The notes under the pieces: model-generated
What the model was told of the DNA's origin: nothing
The model's database searches: none
What the model saw: the letters and a program-made list of their open reading frames with translations, nothing else
Made by a program: the position numbers and the translations under genes
Assembly (NCBI RefSeq): GCF_022458985.1
Contig: NC_061771.1
Coordinates: 31,511,764 to 31,575,763 of the forward strand
DNA: 64,000 bases
Source of the DNA: Mugil cephalus
Taxonomy: Eukaryota; Chordata; Actinopteri; Mugiliformes; Mugilidae
Direction of reading: 5' to 3'
Part shown: in pieces, positions 11,301-22,729 of the stretch
How the letters are laid out: every line of letters begins with the position of its first letter
How positions within the stretch are numbered: the first letter of the stretch is position 1

Positions 11301-12818
11301 CATCCGGTCTTGTGGTTCCAGTCTGTGCTCGGTGCTGGAGGGTTCTGATGACTCCTAGTTTGTGTTCCAGAGGGTGGTGTGAATCAAATAATAAGTGCTG
11401 GTCTATGTGCGTGGGTTTTCTATATACTTCAATGTTGAAGCTTCAGTCTTCTTCAACATGCACCAAACAGTCCAAAAAGACCAGGCTATCCCCCCTGATG
11501 TCCCCCCAGGTGAACTTGATGTTGCTGTCCACTGCATTGATGTGTTGTGTGAAGGGTTCCATCTCCTCTGTCCTGATTATGACCCAGGTGTCGTCCACAT
11601 ACCTGTACGAGTGGGTGGGGTGGAACCTGCAAAGGTGTCCAGGGCTCTGGTCTCTACTTCCTCCATGTAGAGATTGGCCACGATCAGTGACGGTGGTGAC
11701 CCCATCACACAGCCGTGTTTCTGCCTGTAGAAACCTCCATTAAAATGGAAATAGGTGGTGGTCAGGCACAGGTCGAGTAACACACAGACTTGTTCTGGGG
11801 TGAGGTGTCGTCCTTCTGCAGTCTTTTCTGTACTGTATCCGTAGCTTCTCTGGTGGGAATGCAGGTGAACAGTGAGGTCACATCACAGGATACGATGGTT
11901 TCTTCTGGGCCCAGTGTGACATTCTTGACTTCACAAAATCCCTGGAATTTTCGATGTGTTGTGGGGTGTTGCCTACCAACGGAGACAGGATGGATGCCAA
12001 ATGCTTGGCGATGTAGTCTGTGACAGAGTTTATACTGCTGACAATGGGTCTGAGTGGGGCTCCTTCCTTGTGTATTTTGGGGAGTCTATAAATACACGGT
12101 GTGGCTTCCCCCGTATACCAACGCTAATGAAGGAGTCTGTCGATGGCCTTCCCTTTTTTCTGTAGTTCTGTTGGAATTTGATCATTTTTTGAAGAATTTC
12201 CAGTCGTCACCTTTGATCATGACCTGTGGGTAGTGACTGATAGAATGACATCAAGGTTACAAGCAGCTGAAATGAGGTTTCTCTGAAGGCTGACTGGGCT
12301 CAGCCTTAGAGACAGGGTGAGGAGCTTGGACTTTCAAAGGGAGCTCAGAGTAGAACCACTGCTCCTTCACATTGAAAGGGTCCAGCTGAGGTGGTTTTGG
12401 CTTCTCGTTTGGATGCCCCCATGGCTGCTTCCCTTTGGAGGTTTACCAGGCAGGTCAGTCAGGAGGAGACCCCCGGGTCAGACCCATAACTCAGTGAAGG
12501 GATTATATATCTCTGGCCTGGGAACGCCTTGGGATCCACCAGGAACAACTGGAATGTTTTGGGATGAAGGACATCTGGAGTTCTTTACTTGGTCTGTAGC
12601 CACTGAGACCAGATCTCAGATAAACAGATGGAGAATGAATGAATGAATGAATGTAGGATTTTGAGGAGCATTGGACTGTCTCTTACTTCCTGTGTTTTGT
12701 GTTTCTTTCTCTGCAGGGGGAGAATTTCTCAGGTTCATCCTGGACCAGTTGCTGTTAACTGACAACAGTCTATTACATGAACCCAAGGCTCCTTCAGGAA
12801 CATCTGATGAGCAACTGA
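5369..12818 (+). CDS. SLAM/CD2-family-like Ig receptor, gene B (extracellular part intact)
   Basis: Type I membrane receptor of immune-cell adhesion/SLAM type. Exons: signal 5369-5405 (MEPRRTIIFLFL), V-type Ig 5950-6252, C2-type Ig 9301-9591, transmembrane 9670-9783 or 9787, tail 10131-10192 and 12717-12818. Junctions are phase 1 up to the transmembrane exon, and AG/GT sites are present. The V domain (LTGTVGGNITIPDP, DSGVY) lacks the canonical cysteine pair, as in CD2/SLAM first domains. The C2 domain has CSLLC, a WYK core, FRCVASNP and a closing cysteine, the SLAM second-domain pattern. The membrane segment is IIISVIVGVVLV onward. With the GC donor at 9784 the tail reads MKTYVQYTNV (ITIM-like) and stops early in the last exon (TAA near 12758). 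With the GT donor at 9788 a 341-codon frame runs on to 13601. Ligand and exact orthologue are unknown. Confidence 0.75.
6590..7370. repeat. Inverted pair of Penelope-end-like relics (unit B)
   Basis: The stretch near 6594-6650 (GAAAACAAGAGCAACTGGAC onward) reappears in reverse complement at about 7306-7368. Both resemble the terminal sequence of the Penelope-like elements at 10,415-10,490. The pair lies in intron 2 and recurs in units C, D and E. Between the arms is a hAT-like end and otherwise no recognisable coding sequence. Confidence 0.5.
7075..7152 (-). mobile_element. hAT (Charlie-like) terminal fragment (unit B)
   Basis: Reverse complement reads CACAGGTGTTAAACAAACGA, then CCACGAGCC and TGGCCCTCCAGA, then TGATCTGGCCCACAG: the familiar fish hAT/Charlie terminus (CAGGTGTCAAAC...GGCCC). 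It is only an end fragment with no transposase. Shortened versions occur near 17,490, 27,770 and 36,480. Confidence 0.5.
7440..7640 (+). promoter_or_regulatory. GC-rich promoter-like island within intron 2 (unit B)
   Basis: It holds a 16-base palindrome GTGATCACGTGATCAC (7452-7467) with an internal CACGTG E-box, a TATA-like CTATATAA near 7490, CpG-rich GCGCGGCCGCG, and a donor-like AAAGAGGTGAGTG near 7625. Composition differs sharply from the AT-rich surroundings. It could be the promoter and first exon of another gene or the 5' end of a retroelement carried into the array. It is repeated in units C, D and E. Confidence 0.35.
7775..8905 (-). mobile_element. Truncated L2-like LINE, antisense (unit B)
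   Basis: Minus-strand reverse transcriptase pieces: RPSAPNDYRPVALTSHVM, VTLFDFSSALNSIQPILL, GVPQGTVLAPFFFTL, FSNDSSIVG (the expected catalytic DD is ND) and EVEIVDTYKFLGVHIN. No endonuclease is present and the 3' end is cut at about 7778, so it is a dead fragment. It lies in intron 2 in antisense orientation. Units C, D and E carry the same insertion at the same place. Confidence 0.8.
10411..12165 (-). mobile_element. Penelope-like retroelement, antisense (unit B)
   Basis: The minus strand encodes Penelope-type reverse transcriptase pieces: IYRLPKIHKEGAPLRPIVSS near 12,090, GGFYRQKHGCVMGSP near 11,720 and YRYVDDTW near 11,600 (catalytic YVDD), then a decayed GIY-YIG endonuclease region near 10,950. 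The frame is broken in several places. The ends are precise: TTCTGTTG at 10403-10410 and again at 12166-12173 forms an 8-base target duplication. Units A and E have the empty site (GTCTGTGG) in the same intron, so this insertion happened after the first duplications and is shared only with C and D. Confidence 0.8.
12180..12655 (+). mobile_element. RTE/Rex3-like LINE 3' fragment (unit B)
   Basis: Same ancestral fragment as in unit A. Reverse transcriptase C-terminus (SLDFQRELRVEPLLLHIERV near 12,330) ends in an AGATAAACAG and (AATG)n tail at about 12,640. Frameshifts are present. It lies just upstream of the last tail exon. Confidence 0.75.
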
Positions 12819-13199
12819 GTGAGTCCATTAATCTGAGCTGATTAGATTGAAACCAAGTGATCAGTTGTTGAGTGTTAAAGTACCAGCTGTTAAATATCAG
12901 ATGTAAGGAGAGTGTTGGAGCTCAACAAGAGGAGATTCTACAGTCGGCACCTGAAGCTCCTTCAAGAGTTTTTGACATTGTTTTTTCTTACAATCAACCT
13001 TTTTAAATGTAAGAGAAAACTAATCTGCGGTGATCACTTCTTTACATCAACACATCAACATACAACACTTTCTACAAGGTTCGCTTCTATTTTTGTCTCT
13101 GTGCTGTGAAGTCATTCCTTATCAAAGTTATTAAGTCACCATTTTTAAATCAATCATCGTCTTTACTTCCTGTTAAAATACTGAATGACTTACAGCTCT

Positions 13200-13245
13200 G
13201 TAATAAAGTCCACATCATTGTGATGTAATGTAAAATGTGTTCTCT
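13200..13245 (+). terminator. Candidate polyadenylation signal downstream of gene B
   Basis: AATAAAG at about 13,201 is followed within 20-45 bases by GT-rich TGTGATGTAATG and TATGTGTGTG. It lies about 390 bases after the last tail exon and is conserved in units A (4036), C (23,759) and D (33,461). This fits a transcript ending here with the 12,717 exon as terminal exon. It is inference from motif and position. Confidence 0.35.
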
Positions 13246-13488
13246 ACTTTATGTGTGTGAACCGCTCAAACAAACAGGAGCTGAATAATTAAAGACCGGT
13301 CACATACAATTAAACCTGTTGTTGAACGTGTTTGCTTTCGTCATCTTTCCACGGGTGGAGGAGTGGACGCTCAAAGGTTAAAATGCACAGAGAACACGTC
13401 CTGTGGGAAAGTGAGCTCTGTGGTTGGTTTCTATAGAAATATAAGACAGTTTTTAGGTTTTGTCATGAGCTGATCATGTCTCTTATAG

Positions 13489-13601
13489 ATGCTGAGCTGT
13501 GGTCGACCAGACCGACAGACAGAGACACTGCAGCGCTGCTTTCATCCGCCATGTACTGGTTTAAATGGAACAGGAAGACCTATGTGGTTTTCCTCCACTA
13601 A
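13489..13601 (+). other. Conserved possible exon or ORF block (unit B), unassigned
   Basis: Preceded by TCTTATAG. In phase 1 it extends the GT-donor reading of gene B to a TAA at 13599-13601 (MYWFKWNRKTYVVFLH at the end). The frame from the ATG at 13489 is open for 88 codons. I recognise neither product. The block may be a real last exon or intergenic sequence. Confidence 0.3.
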
Positions 13602-13784
13602 CACAGACAGACGTCTGTCAACCAGAACATTACAAAAAGCAAAAACAAGTTTATTTTCAACCTTTTGTTTTCAAAAGACGACCTCAACTTTCAGCATATT
13701 TCTCTCTGTGCACAGTCACTTTTCTCCAGCCAAGCTGTTGTTAGCTCTAAGCTGATTCAGTTACTTCCACTCCTTCCTACTTGT

Positions 13785-14110
13785 GCCACTGTTTTGACAG
13801 ATGAGACCAGACTAGAATAGTTTGGTTTAAATGTTTGGAGATGAACCAACACTGCATTCCAGCATCAGAACCTCATCCCTCCATGAAACATGGGGGCGCA
13901 AATGTCCTGGTTTGGGCCTGTTCTGCTGCATCTGCTCATCATTGATGGACCAATGAACTGTGAATTCTACCAGTGAACTCTAAAAGAAAATGTCAGGACA
14001 TGAGTCCATGAGCTGAATGTGAAGAGAAACTGGGTCATGGAGGAAGACAAGGAGCCCAAGAACACCAGTGGTTCTCCAGTAGAACGGTTAAAGAAGAACA
14101 TGACACTGAT
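13785..14110 (+). mobile_element. Tc1-like transposase remnant (unit B)
   Basis: Same decayed fragment as after gene A: TDETRLE near 13,800, MKHGGANVLVWA near 13,885 and NWVMEEDKEPKNTS near 14,030. Stops break the frame. Confidence 0.7.
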
Positions 14111-14359
14111 CAGCTGTTACCACAAACATGTAGTTACAAGGAGCTCACATAGTTTTACACCTCACAGATAGGAGCAAATCATTACTTTTCTTGAATAATT
14201 AAATACATTAAAGTATAATATTTCTGATTGATGTGTTTGTTTGAGTTCTCTTTGTCTACTTTCAGTCTGCTGAGGTTTTGAATGATTTTTATGAAGAAAC
14301 ATAGAAAGTTGTGAAGGGTCCATAAACTTCTAAGCAGCACGTATATACAGTAAATGTTT

Positions 14360-15655
14360 TGGGACGATCCTTGTCTCGTGATTGTTAATTGGTTTCTCCT
14401 GGTGTGATTGTCCTCATGCATCTCACCTGTGTCTTGTCATCCCTCAGCCTTCATGTATATATATATCAGTTACTGTGCAAACAATAACCCTAACCCTAAT
14501 ACTAGCCATAACATTACTGTGAATCTGACCCTTAACCCTAACGTTACCCAACCATAACCATACTTAAAAGATGCAACGCAAAGCGCTTTGCATTAAAAAC
14601 AAACACCCCTAACTCTGATGCTGAGACAACGGTACCTGCCTCAATGGATTTGGTGGTGTTTGTCTTTCAGGGTTTAGACTGGGCCCATCAACAGTTTTCA
14701 GAAGAACCATTTGTCTTCCAACACGACTGTGCCCCAGGGAACAAAGCAAGAACCATAAAGACATGGATCCATGAGTTGGTGTGTTAGATCTTGGCCTTAA
14801 CCTACACAGAGTCCTGAACTCAACCCCAGTCAACACGTCTGGGATGAGCTGGAACAGAGATTGTGATCCAGGACTTCTTCTTCAACATCCAGTAGTTGTA
14901 TCATCAGTGGATATGATGTAAGTGCTCCACTACCTGAAAGTCCTCACCAGCCTCATTCAGCTTTTGAAAGACTTCTCATTAAACTGTGTCTGACTGTAGG
15001 TTTCCTGTTGCTGTATAACCTCTGCACCTCTGTTCAGTCTTCTGCAAAACAGCGGTCATGAACCACATGTGTCCTGTGACGGATACATTGCAGACGTATT
15101 TGATCAACTCAGGTTTGTCAACATTTCTGCAGAAAGAATGACTCAAAGCATCAGGTTTTCCTAAAAGTAACAAAAAGAAACCATTCAAACTCATGGAAGA
15201 GAAATATTAGGCTTTTAATCGTTGGTTCATATCAATGAGGAGTCAAACTATGTGAAGTCTTGTTTCCATTATGAGCTGAAATAAACTAATTCAGCTGCTA
15301 AGTACGTCTGCTTTGGATAAAATAACAGAGGAAACAGAGAAATGATGGGAACAACAAAGAGAAGTGGAAGAGACATTCTGGTCTAATGTCACCAACTCCT
15401 GACTTTGCTGTTTCATGAAACATGTCAACAATTAAGAAGGAACCAGTTAAAAACAAAACCCAGTGAGATAAGAGGAGAAAAGAAGAAGTGGAAGACACCA
15501 AAACACGAGGACGCTCCACATAACAGTCTGAATTAAAAGGCTTTTCCCTGCAGTTAATAAAATATGATTTAAATAATATCAGCTGTTATACATAACTGCT
15601 TACTGAATAAATATTATAGATATTTTTTTTATTTTAAATAGAATGTTTCAAAAGC
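14360..15655. repeat. 1.3-kb segment present after genes B and C but absent after A and D
   Basis: Units A and D pass directly from CAGCACGTATGTACAGTAAAT to the next unit's 5' flank. Unit B instead has about 1.3 kb here. It contains a second, different Tc1-like piece near 14,690-14,870 (TGTCTTCCAACACGACTGTG; CCACGACTGTGCCCC-type DDE sequence ending in GGGATGAGCTGGAACAGAGA) and two short CCCTAA runs near 14,485. No open reading frame is convincing. Unit C has the same segment (24,840-26,140). Confidence 0.5.
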
Positions 15656-17009
15656 CAGAAGTAAACCCCCCCGCCCACAATGATCTAATGGTTCAGTCCT
15701 GTCTCTAAACCTGAGAACAGAGTCGGTCCTCTACTGGCTCCACGGATCAGCTTCACTTCACCATGTCTGTCTCCATTTAATGGTGCTTTATGTCTCCAGT
15801 GATGGAGTCTTGGAGGACCATCATCTTCCTTTTCTTAAGTAAGTCTTCACGGAGGATCTGAGACTTTTCCCTGAGCTGATGGAAGAAAACAGAATAGAAA
15901 CATGAGGAGCTTCTCTGGCTTTAGAATAAATATCATCACAGATCATTCTGCTGCTTCTCTTTACTGGGGATTTGAGATCAATGATCAACTTGATCAACAT
16001 TTCTTCCTCTACATGTGAATGAAACATGAAGCCAGTGTCTGTTAAATCTCATCAGATGATCACTGAATAAAGTTAGAGAATTTCTCTCTTTAGTCTCATA
16101 ACTTGTTTTGTTTTTAATCTTAAAGAAAGAGAGTAACAACAAGCAACAAGACACTAGACTGATTATTAGAACCTGGAGCTGTGCTTGTTGCTGCAGACAT
16201 CGTTCATCATGGTGAAATAAAGAGATTCAGGAAGAGGCTGAAAGTAGCTCAGACTGGTCAGACCTAACGAGGACGTTGCTAAAGACAGAACCTGACAACG
16301 CTGCAGCAGACTTCATGTTCATGTTGATCAGAGGCCGAGACTTGATGTTTACTGTCGTGTCTCTCTATATTTTACAGTGATTAGATTGTCTGAAACTGAG
16401 GAGGTGAAGAAGAACCTGACAGGAACTGTGGGAGGAAACATCACAATACCAGATTTCTGTTATATGGAGGAAAGCCTATTGCCTTAGTGAGAGAAAGGAA
16501 ATATGAGATAGAAGAGCACATTTACATGAACAGACTTCACTGGGACCAAACCACTGGACTCTTTGCACTCACAGGTCTGAAGAAGAACGACTCAGGAGTT
16601 TATTATGTCTCTAAAAAAGGAAGAACTTCCACCACATCTTATAAACTCTCAGTGTTTGGTAAGTTCCATTTCTTCTTCCAGTTTGTGTGTCTTGGTGCTG
16701 TGATTGTTCTAATAACATCCATATCCAGTTCATATGCTGCTGCTTGATCTGGGAATCCTCCACTTAGAGTCAACACTTCAGTCCTGGTTGGTTTGGTGAC
16801 ACCTGTAGTTTCTGGTTCTGGTTGATTGTAAAGGCCAAGTTCTACTCTGTTCTTAATAATGACTGCTGCAGAGATCTGTCTGTCTATTGTTTTTTAATCT
16901 CTGTGTTTAATGCTTTGATGATTGACAGACTTTTATTCAAATGAAAATCTTTGAGACTTTAATGTCAGTGATCACATTCAGACCAACAACAAGCGTCACT
17001 AATGAAAAA

Positions 17010-17765
17010 CAGATGAAAACAAGAGCAACTGGACTTGTAGAGTTTCTAGAAGATGTTTCATATCCTGCACCATAAATTAAAAATCTTTCCTCTAAAACAT
17101 GTCCTGAACCAATGAACCACTGTAAAGAGAAGAGAGGAGCCACTCTGGGACAACTGAACCAGGAGTCTCTTCAGTTTGACTTCCTGTTCTATGTTCTATA
17201 TGTGCCCCATGCACCACTCTCCACTGGAGATCCACACTTTGTTTCTCTAACCTGTAACTTACATTGATTAACTTGAGCACAAAAAAGAACAAGTAAATAC
17301 AGAGAATGTTGGTATTTAATAAGCTGCACTATAACAATGAAATTCTTAAGAAATAAGTGTAGTTTGGGCTCATGTCTGTCTGCTGTTTAGTCCTGAGTCT
17401 CAGTGATGTGTTCTGTTCACTTCTCTGAATGAAACAGTGGATAAATTAGAGATAACAGTTGTTACTATGTAAATTTTTCACATTTTGTAAATTTCTGCTG
17501 TGGGCCAGGTCAGATTCTCTGGAGGGCCACTTTTGGCTCGTGGGTCGTTTGTTTGACATAAATTCATGCTGGATTATCAGCCAGTCTGCTGCTCACTATG
17601 TTCCCAAAGTGGCTTAAAAAGACCTTTGGAGAAAGACCAGATCAAAACAGTCTACTCCAACTACAGGTCAAATAAGTTTCTCTTCATATTTAAACCCAAA
17701 CTCCCACCAGACTAAGACCTGAAGACGTGGATGAAACATTTTCAAGAAACTCTCCAAGTCCAGTT
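17010..17765. repeat. Inverted pair of Penelope-end-like relics (unit C)
   Basis: Counterpart of 6590-7370. The left arm is near 17,017-17,070 and the right, inverted arm near 17,705-17,765, with the short hAT-like end between them near 17,500-17,555. Confidence 0.45.
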
Positions 17766-17849
17766 TGTCTTGTTTTCTGCTTGTTCTGGATAAACCATGT
17801 GTACAAAAGGCTGTGTTATTTTCTGTATGTGTTCTGCACCACATCCCGT

Positions 17850-18052
17850 TGGGGCACTGTGATCACGCGTCCGCAGCATGTTCTATATAACGCGCGGCCG
17901 CGTGGTCACGTGTCAGCGCGCGGTCATGTTTCCACAGTGCTGTGCACCCGCAGCAATCACAAACTCTGATATACACAGTTCGTTCGTCTACGTTCATTCC
18001 CGGAACCGGTGCTTTAAAGAGTGTGCGTCTGTGAAAGAGGTGAGTGTTTGTG
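17850..18052 (+). promoter_or_regulatory. GC-rich promoter-like island (unit C)
   Basis: Counterpart of 7440-7640. The 16-base palindrome has collapsed to a single GTGATCAC here, but TATA-like CTATATAA, GCGCGGCCGCG and the AAAGAGGTGAGTG donor are retained. Confidence 0.3.
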
Positions 18053-18179
18053 TCTGTGAAAATGCATCGGTTCGCTTGTTAATGTTTATCTGTGGATAAC
18101 GGTGATGTTACATTGAATTAGCAGCTGTATGATAAGCATGCTAAGTTAGCGGCGGCTCGTTAGCCTCATATACGCTTTG

Positions 18180-19441
18180 CTTCTGTAGAAGGTCTTGAGG
18201 AGTCTAGTACAGACGCCAAATGACCTCAGTCTCCTCAGGAAGAACATCCTGCGTTGTCCTTTCCTGTAGAGGGCGTCACTATTATGAGACCAGTCCAGTT
18301 TATTGTTGATGTGGACCCCAAGGAACTTGTACGTGTCCACAATCTCCACCTCATCACCCTGGATGGTGACTGGGACAGGACTCCTCCGGTTCCTCCTGTG
18401 GTCCACCACCTTCTTAGTCTTGATGATGTTGAGTTGTAGGTGGTTCCAGGCACTCCACTCAACAAAGCTCTCGATCAGTCCTCTGTCCTCCTCCTCGTCG
18501 TCATTGGTGATACATCCGACTACGGAAGAGTCATTGGAAAACTTCTGGAGGTGGCTGGTGCCGGAGTTGTAGAAGTCGGAGGTGCAGAGGGTGAAGAAGA
18601 ATGGTGCCAGTACCGTTTCTTGGGGCACCCCCGTGTTTCCCGTCAGGACCTCTGATGTGCAGCCATCCACCCTGACATACTGCGATCGTCCTGTGAGGTC
18701 GTCCAAAATCCAGGCAGCCATGTCAGGGTGAAGTTGCATGTCCAGTAGCTTGTCTCTCAGGAGGATGGGTTGGTTGCTGCTGAAGGCACTGGAGAAGTCA
18801 GAGAAAGTGACTCTCACAGTGCTTCCAGCACTCTCCAGATGAGACAAGGCCTTATGAGTGAGGAAAATGATGGCATCCACAACACCCATGTGTTGCCGGT
18901 TAGTAAACTGCAGAGGGTCCAGGAAAACAGACAGCAGATCCCTCAGGTGCAGGAGAACCAACCTCTCAAATGACTTCATGACATGTGATGTTAATGCCAC
19001 TGGCCTGTAGTCATTGGGAGCACTGGGACGTCCCTTCTTTGGTACTAGAACGATGCAGGATGTCTTCCAGAGGTCGGGTACCTTCATCAACCTCAGGGAG
19101 AGGTTAAAGAGGTGCTGAAAGATTCCAGCCAGCTGCCCAGCACACACCCTGAGGAGTCTGGGACTGATGGAAATCTCTCTCTGTCCCTGGCAGGAGGTGA
19201 GGGTGAGGCCATGGGTGGTGGATGATGGGGGGACTGTGGTGATATCCAAGGGGATGGGCTGGTGGGGTGAGGTGGGACTGTCCACTGAGACTGCTGATGG
19301 TTGGAGGGAGGGGAAGGGAGGCGGGGTGTTAATGGGGAGGGAAGCAGAACCCACAGCAGAGGTGTGAATGGGCACCGTGGTGGGAGATGGAGACATAGAT
19401 CCAGATATGTTATGTTGTAGCCGTGTGCTCATTGTTATCAA
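18180..19441 (-). mobile_element. Truncated L2-like LINE with a 431-codon open frame (unit C)
   Basis: Best-preserved copy of the intron-2 L2 fragment. One uninterrupted minus-strand frame (18146-19441) covers a proline-rich leader, RPSAPNDYRPVALTSHVM, VTFSDFSSAFSSNQPILL, the palm region with FSNDSSVVG in place of a DD motif, and LRSFGVCTRLLKTFYRS at the truncated 3' end. The missing second catalytic aspartate and the absent endonuclease argue against activity despite the open frame. Confidence 0.8.
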
Positions 19442-20952
19442 CTCCCTTTGTTTTCAGAACCACACAAACAAATCCTGAAAGACCCATTATCTCTCTTCCC
19501 TGTTATTGATCCCCGATCTTGGTATAAGCATTCCTGCATCACCTCCAGCTTTCTTCCCTCCTGCCTGAACATCCTGGCCTTGAAGCGGTGTCCTAGCCGA
19601 CATTCCTGATCGTGTATGGTGATACATTTCGAACTGCCCTCCTACCGTTTCTCCCTTTGTGCCACTTACCCATCAACACTTACCCACACCATGACTTGGA
19701 TGACTGAGCACCTCCAGACAACAAACATCAATGTGAAAACGTTTCCTCTTGACCTTTCCCTGATGAACCTGAGTAAAGGCAGTGAGTGAAGTGTAGTTTG
19801 TAAAGTCAGTGGTCTTCATGTCTCTTTCCTCTGCAGACCCTGTCCCATCTCCTGCAGTGGGAAAACTAAATTTGAGCTCTGAGAGCTGCTCCCTGCTGTG
19901 TTCTGTGGACCCAGCTGAAGAGACCACACTGTCCTGGTACAAAGACGAGGAGATCCTGAACCAGAGCAGCTCTGCTGTCTCTCTGCTTCTCTCTGTACAC
20001 GAGCACGACTTCAGCTCTTCATTCAGATGTGTGGCTTCCAACCCTGCAGAGAACAAGACTCTTCCAGTCAATGTGACCATGTTCTGCAGAGAAAAGCAGA
20101 GCCAAGGATCAGACAACCCAGACCAAAGACATCGTAAGAGTCATTCTAAAAATGAACTCTCAATTTTTTAATGGTTTTTGTTGTAACTTACTTTATTTCT
20201 TTATTCAACAGATTTGATGCCCATTATAATCTCTGTCATCGTTGGTGTTGTTCTTGTTGGACTGGCTGCCTGGTTCATCAGATTCAAGTATCCTCACATA
20301 AAGAAGACAATGAGTCAAACACAAGGCAGGTTTCAGCTCTGTTACTATTTAATACCACTGATTAGATTTTAAATGAATATGTTTGATCCCGTTGTAATAA
20401 TATTTCACAGTAAGATAATGCAGTTATATCTCTGGTGTCTGGACTACATTTATTCTCTGAGTTTCTAAATCTGGTCACATTTCTGATCTTTTTTAAACCC
20501 ATCATACATGTTCACCTTTTATTACGACGTTCTTGCCTAATAGAGTCTCATTCTTCTAAATGTTTTATTGTCTTTATTGTAACTGTCAAACTCTGAGTAA
20601 TCGTAATACTGAACCTACAGAAACTGCTTCATAAAGTTGCACTTGTCTGACTTCATCTTTGTATCTTCACAGATTGGGCGGACATGAAGACATACGTACA
20701 GTATACCAACGTCAACGTATGCAGACGCAGTCAGGTCAGTGCCTCCTCTGGATAACCAGTCCAATCTGAACATACTGACATGATTCACATGTGTTTACAC
20801 TCACTGTCATTTAGAAGAAAATGCTCCTTTTAACTCAGACCGTACCTGAGAATCATCACAGTTTGATGTTTTTTTCAGTGTCACAGTAACCTGCTGATAG
20901 TTGACTGCGCATCCACTTTAAAAACAGGAACTACTGAAGTCTGATTCTGTTG

Positions 20953-22719
20953 AGTAAAGACAACTGGACTTGTAGGATTTCTTGAAGACGTTTCGCCACT
21001 CATCCGAGTAGCTTCTTCAGTTCTGAGACTAGTTGGAAATTGAGGTTTAAATAGGAAAAAACTCTGTGGGTACAACTCACCACGAACTTGCTTGACCAGA
21101 AACTGGGGTCACTATTTCCATAATGGCTGGTACTTACCTGTCTTGAAAGGGGGGCTGTGTGCCTAGGCTACTTACCCTATGAATGGAGCTCTAATGAGGC
21201 TATTGTCAGTGGGAGCCTAGAGGCTCAAAGTGTGAATGTTGTTGAAACTTCTTGGGGACAGAAATCAAAACTGAATAATTAATAGTTGGTAAATTAAATC
21301 TCAGTCCACCTCCTCTGTTTGGAGAAGGTTTTTTCCACTTCGACCTAGATGGCTTCCTTTACTCCTCCCCCAAACCATCTGTCCTCTCTGGCCAGGACTT
21401 TGACGTTGGTATATTCAAAGCAGTGTCCTTTGTCCTTCAGGTGGAGGTGGACTGCTGAGTCATTTCCTGATGAGCTGGCTCTCCTTTTTGTGGATGGGTT
21501 GTTTAGTTTCTTCAATGTACAAGTCTGTACATTCCTCACTGCACTGAGCAGCAACACAACATTACTCTGTTTTGTCTGGGTGTTTTGTCTTTGGGGTGGA
21601 CCAGTTTCTGTCTTAGTGTGCTGCCAGGTTTGAAATAAACTGGGATGCGGTGTTTTCCGAAAATTCTCCTCAGTTTCTCTGATACACCAGCTATGTAGGG
21701 GATGATGATGTTCTTCCATCTGCTGTGCTCCTCTTCCCTGTCTTTCCTGGGATATCTTTTTGAGCCTTTGGCAAAGGCCCAGTTGGGATATCCACATGTT
21801 TTGAGGGTTTGTTTGATGTGTTGTCCCTCCTTGTACTTTCCATCTGGTCTTGTGGTTCCAGTCTGTGCTCGGTGCTGGAGGGTTCTGATGACTCCTAGTT
21901 TGTGTTCCAGAGGGTGGTATGAATCAAATAATAAGTGCTGGTCTATGTGCGTGGGTTTTCTATATACTTCAATGTTGAGGCTTCAGTTTTCTTCAACATG
22001 CACCAAACAGTCCAAAAAGACCAGGCTATCCCCCCTGATGTCCCCCCAGGTGAACTTGATGTTGCTGTCCACTGCATTGATGTGTTGTGTGAAGGGTTCC
22101 ACCTCCTCTGTCCTGATTTTGACCCAGGTGTCGTCCACATACCTGTACGAGTGGGTGGGGTGGAACCAGGGGCTCTGGTCAAGGGCTCTGGTCTCTACTT
22201 CCTCCATGTAGAGATTGGCCACGATCGGTGACAGTGGTGATCCCATCGCACAGCTGTGTTTCTGCCTGTAGAAACCTCCATTAAAAAGGAAATAGGTGGT
22301 TGTCAGTCACAGGTCGAGTAACACACAGACTTGTTCTGGGGTGAGGTTTGTTCCTGAGGCCAAGGTATCGTCCTTCTGCAGTCTTTTCTGTACTATCTCC
22401 GTGGCTTCTCTGGTGGGAATGAAGGTGAACAGTGAGGTTACATCATAGGACACGATGGTTTCTTCTGGGCCCAGTGTGACGTTTTTGACATCACAAAATC
22501 CTTGGAATTTTCGATGTGGTGTGGGGTGTTGCTTACCAGTGGGGACAGGATGGATGCCAAATGCTTGGCGATGTAGTCTGTGACAGAGTTTATACTGCTG
22601 ACAATGGGTCTGAGTCCTCCCTTGTGTATTTTGGGGAGTCTATAAATACACGGTGTGGCTTCCCCCGTGTACAGACGGTAATGAAGGAGTCTGTCGATGG
22701 CCTTCCCTTTTTTCTGTAG
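20953..22719 (-). mobile_element. Penelope-like retroelement, antisense (unit C)
   Basis: Same insertion as in unit B with the same flanking TTCTGTTG copies (20945-20952, 22720-22727). The minus strand shows AMGSPLSPIVANLYMEEVE-type sequence near 22,240, the catalytic YVDD at about 22,130-22,141, and a longer open frame (21345-21797) over the linker and a frameshifted GIY-YIG region. It is dead but less decayed than the copy in unit B. Confidence 0.8.
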
Positions 22720-22729
22720 TTCTGTTGGA

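Noticed and set aside
14480..14545. Interstitial telomeric repeat (CCCTAA runs)
   Set aside because: Only one or two imperfect CCCTAACCCTAA units among unrelated sequence; too short for a telomere relic.
18146..19441. 431-codon open frame as a host gene
   Set aside because: It is a non-LTR reverse transcriptase fragment with a mutated catalytic site; homologous fragments lie at the same place in other units.
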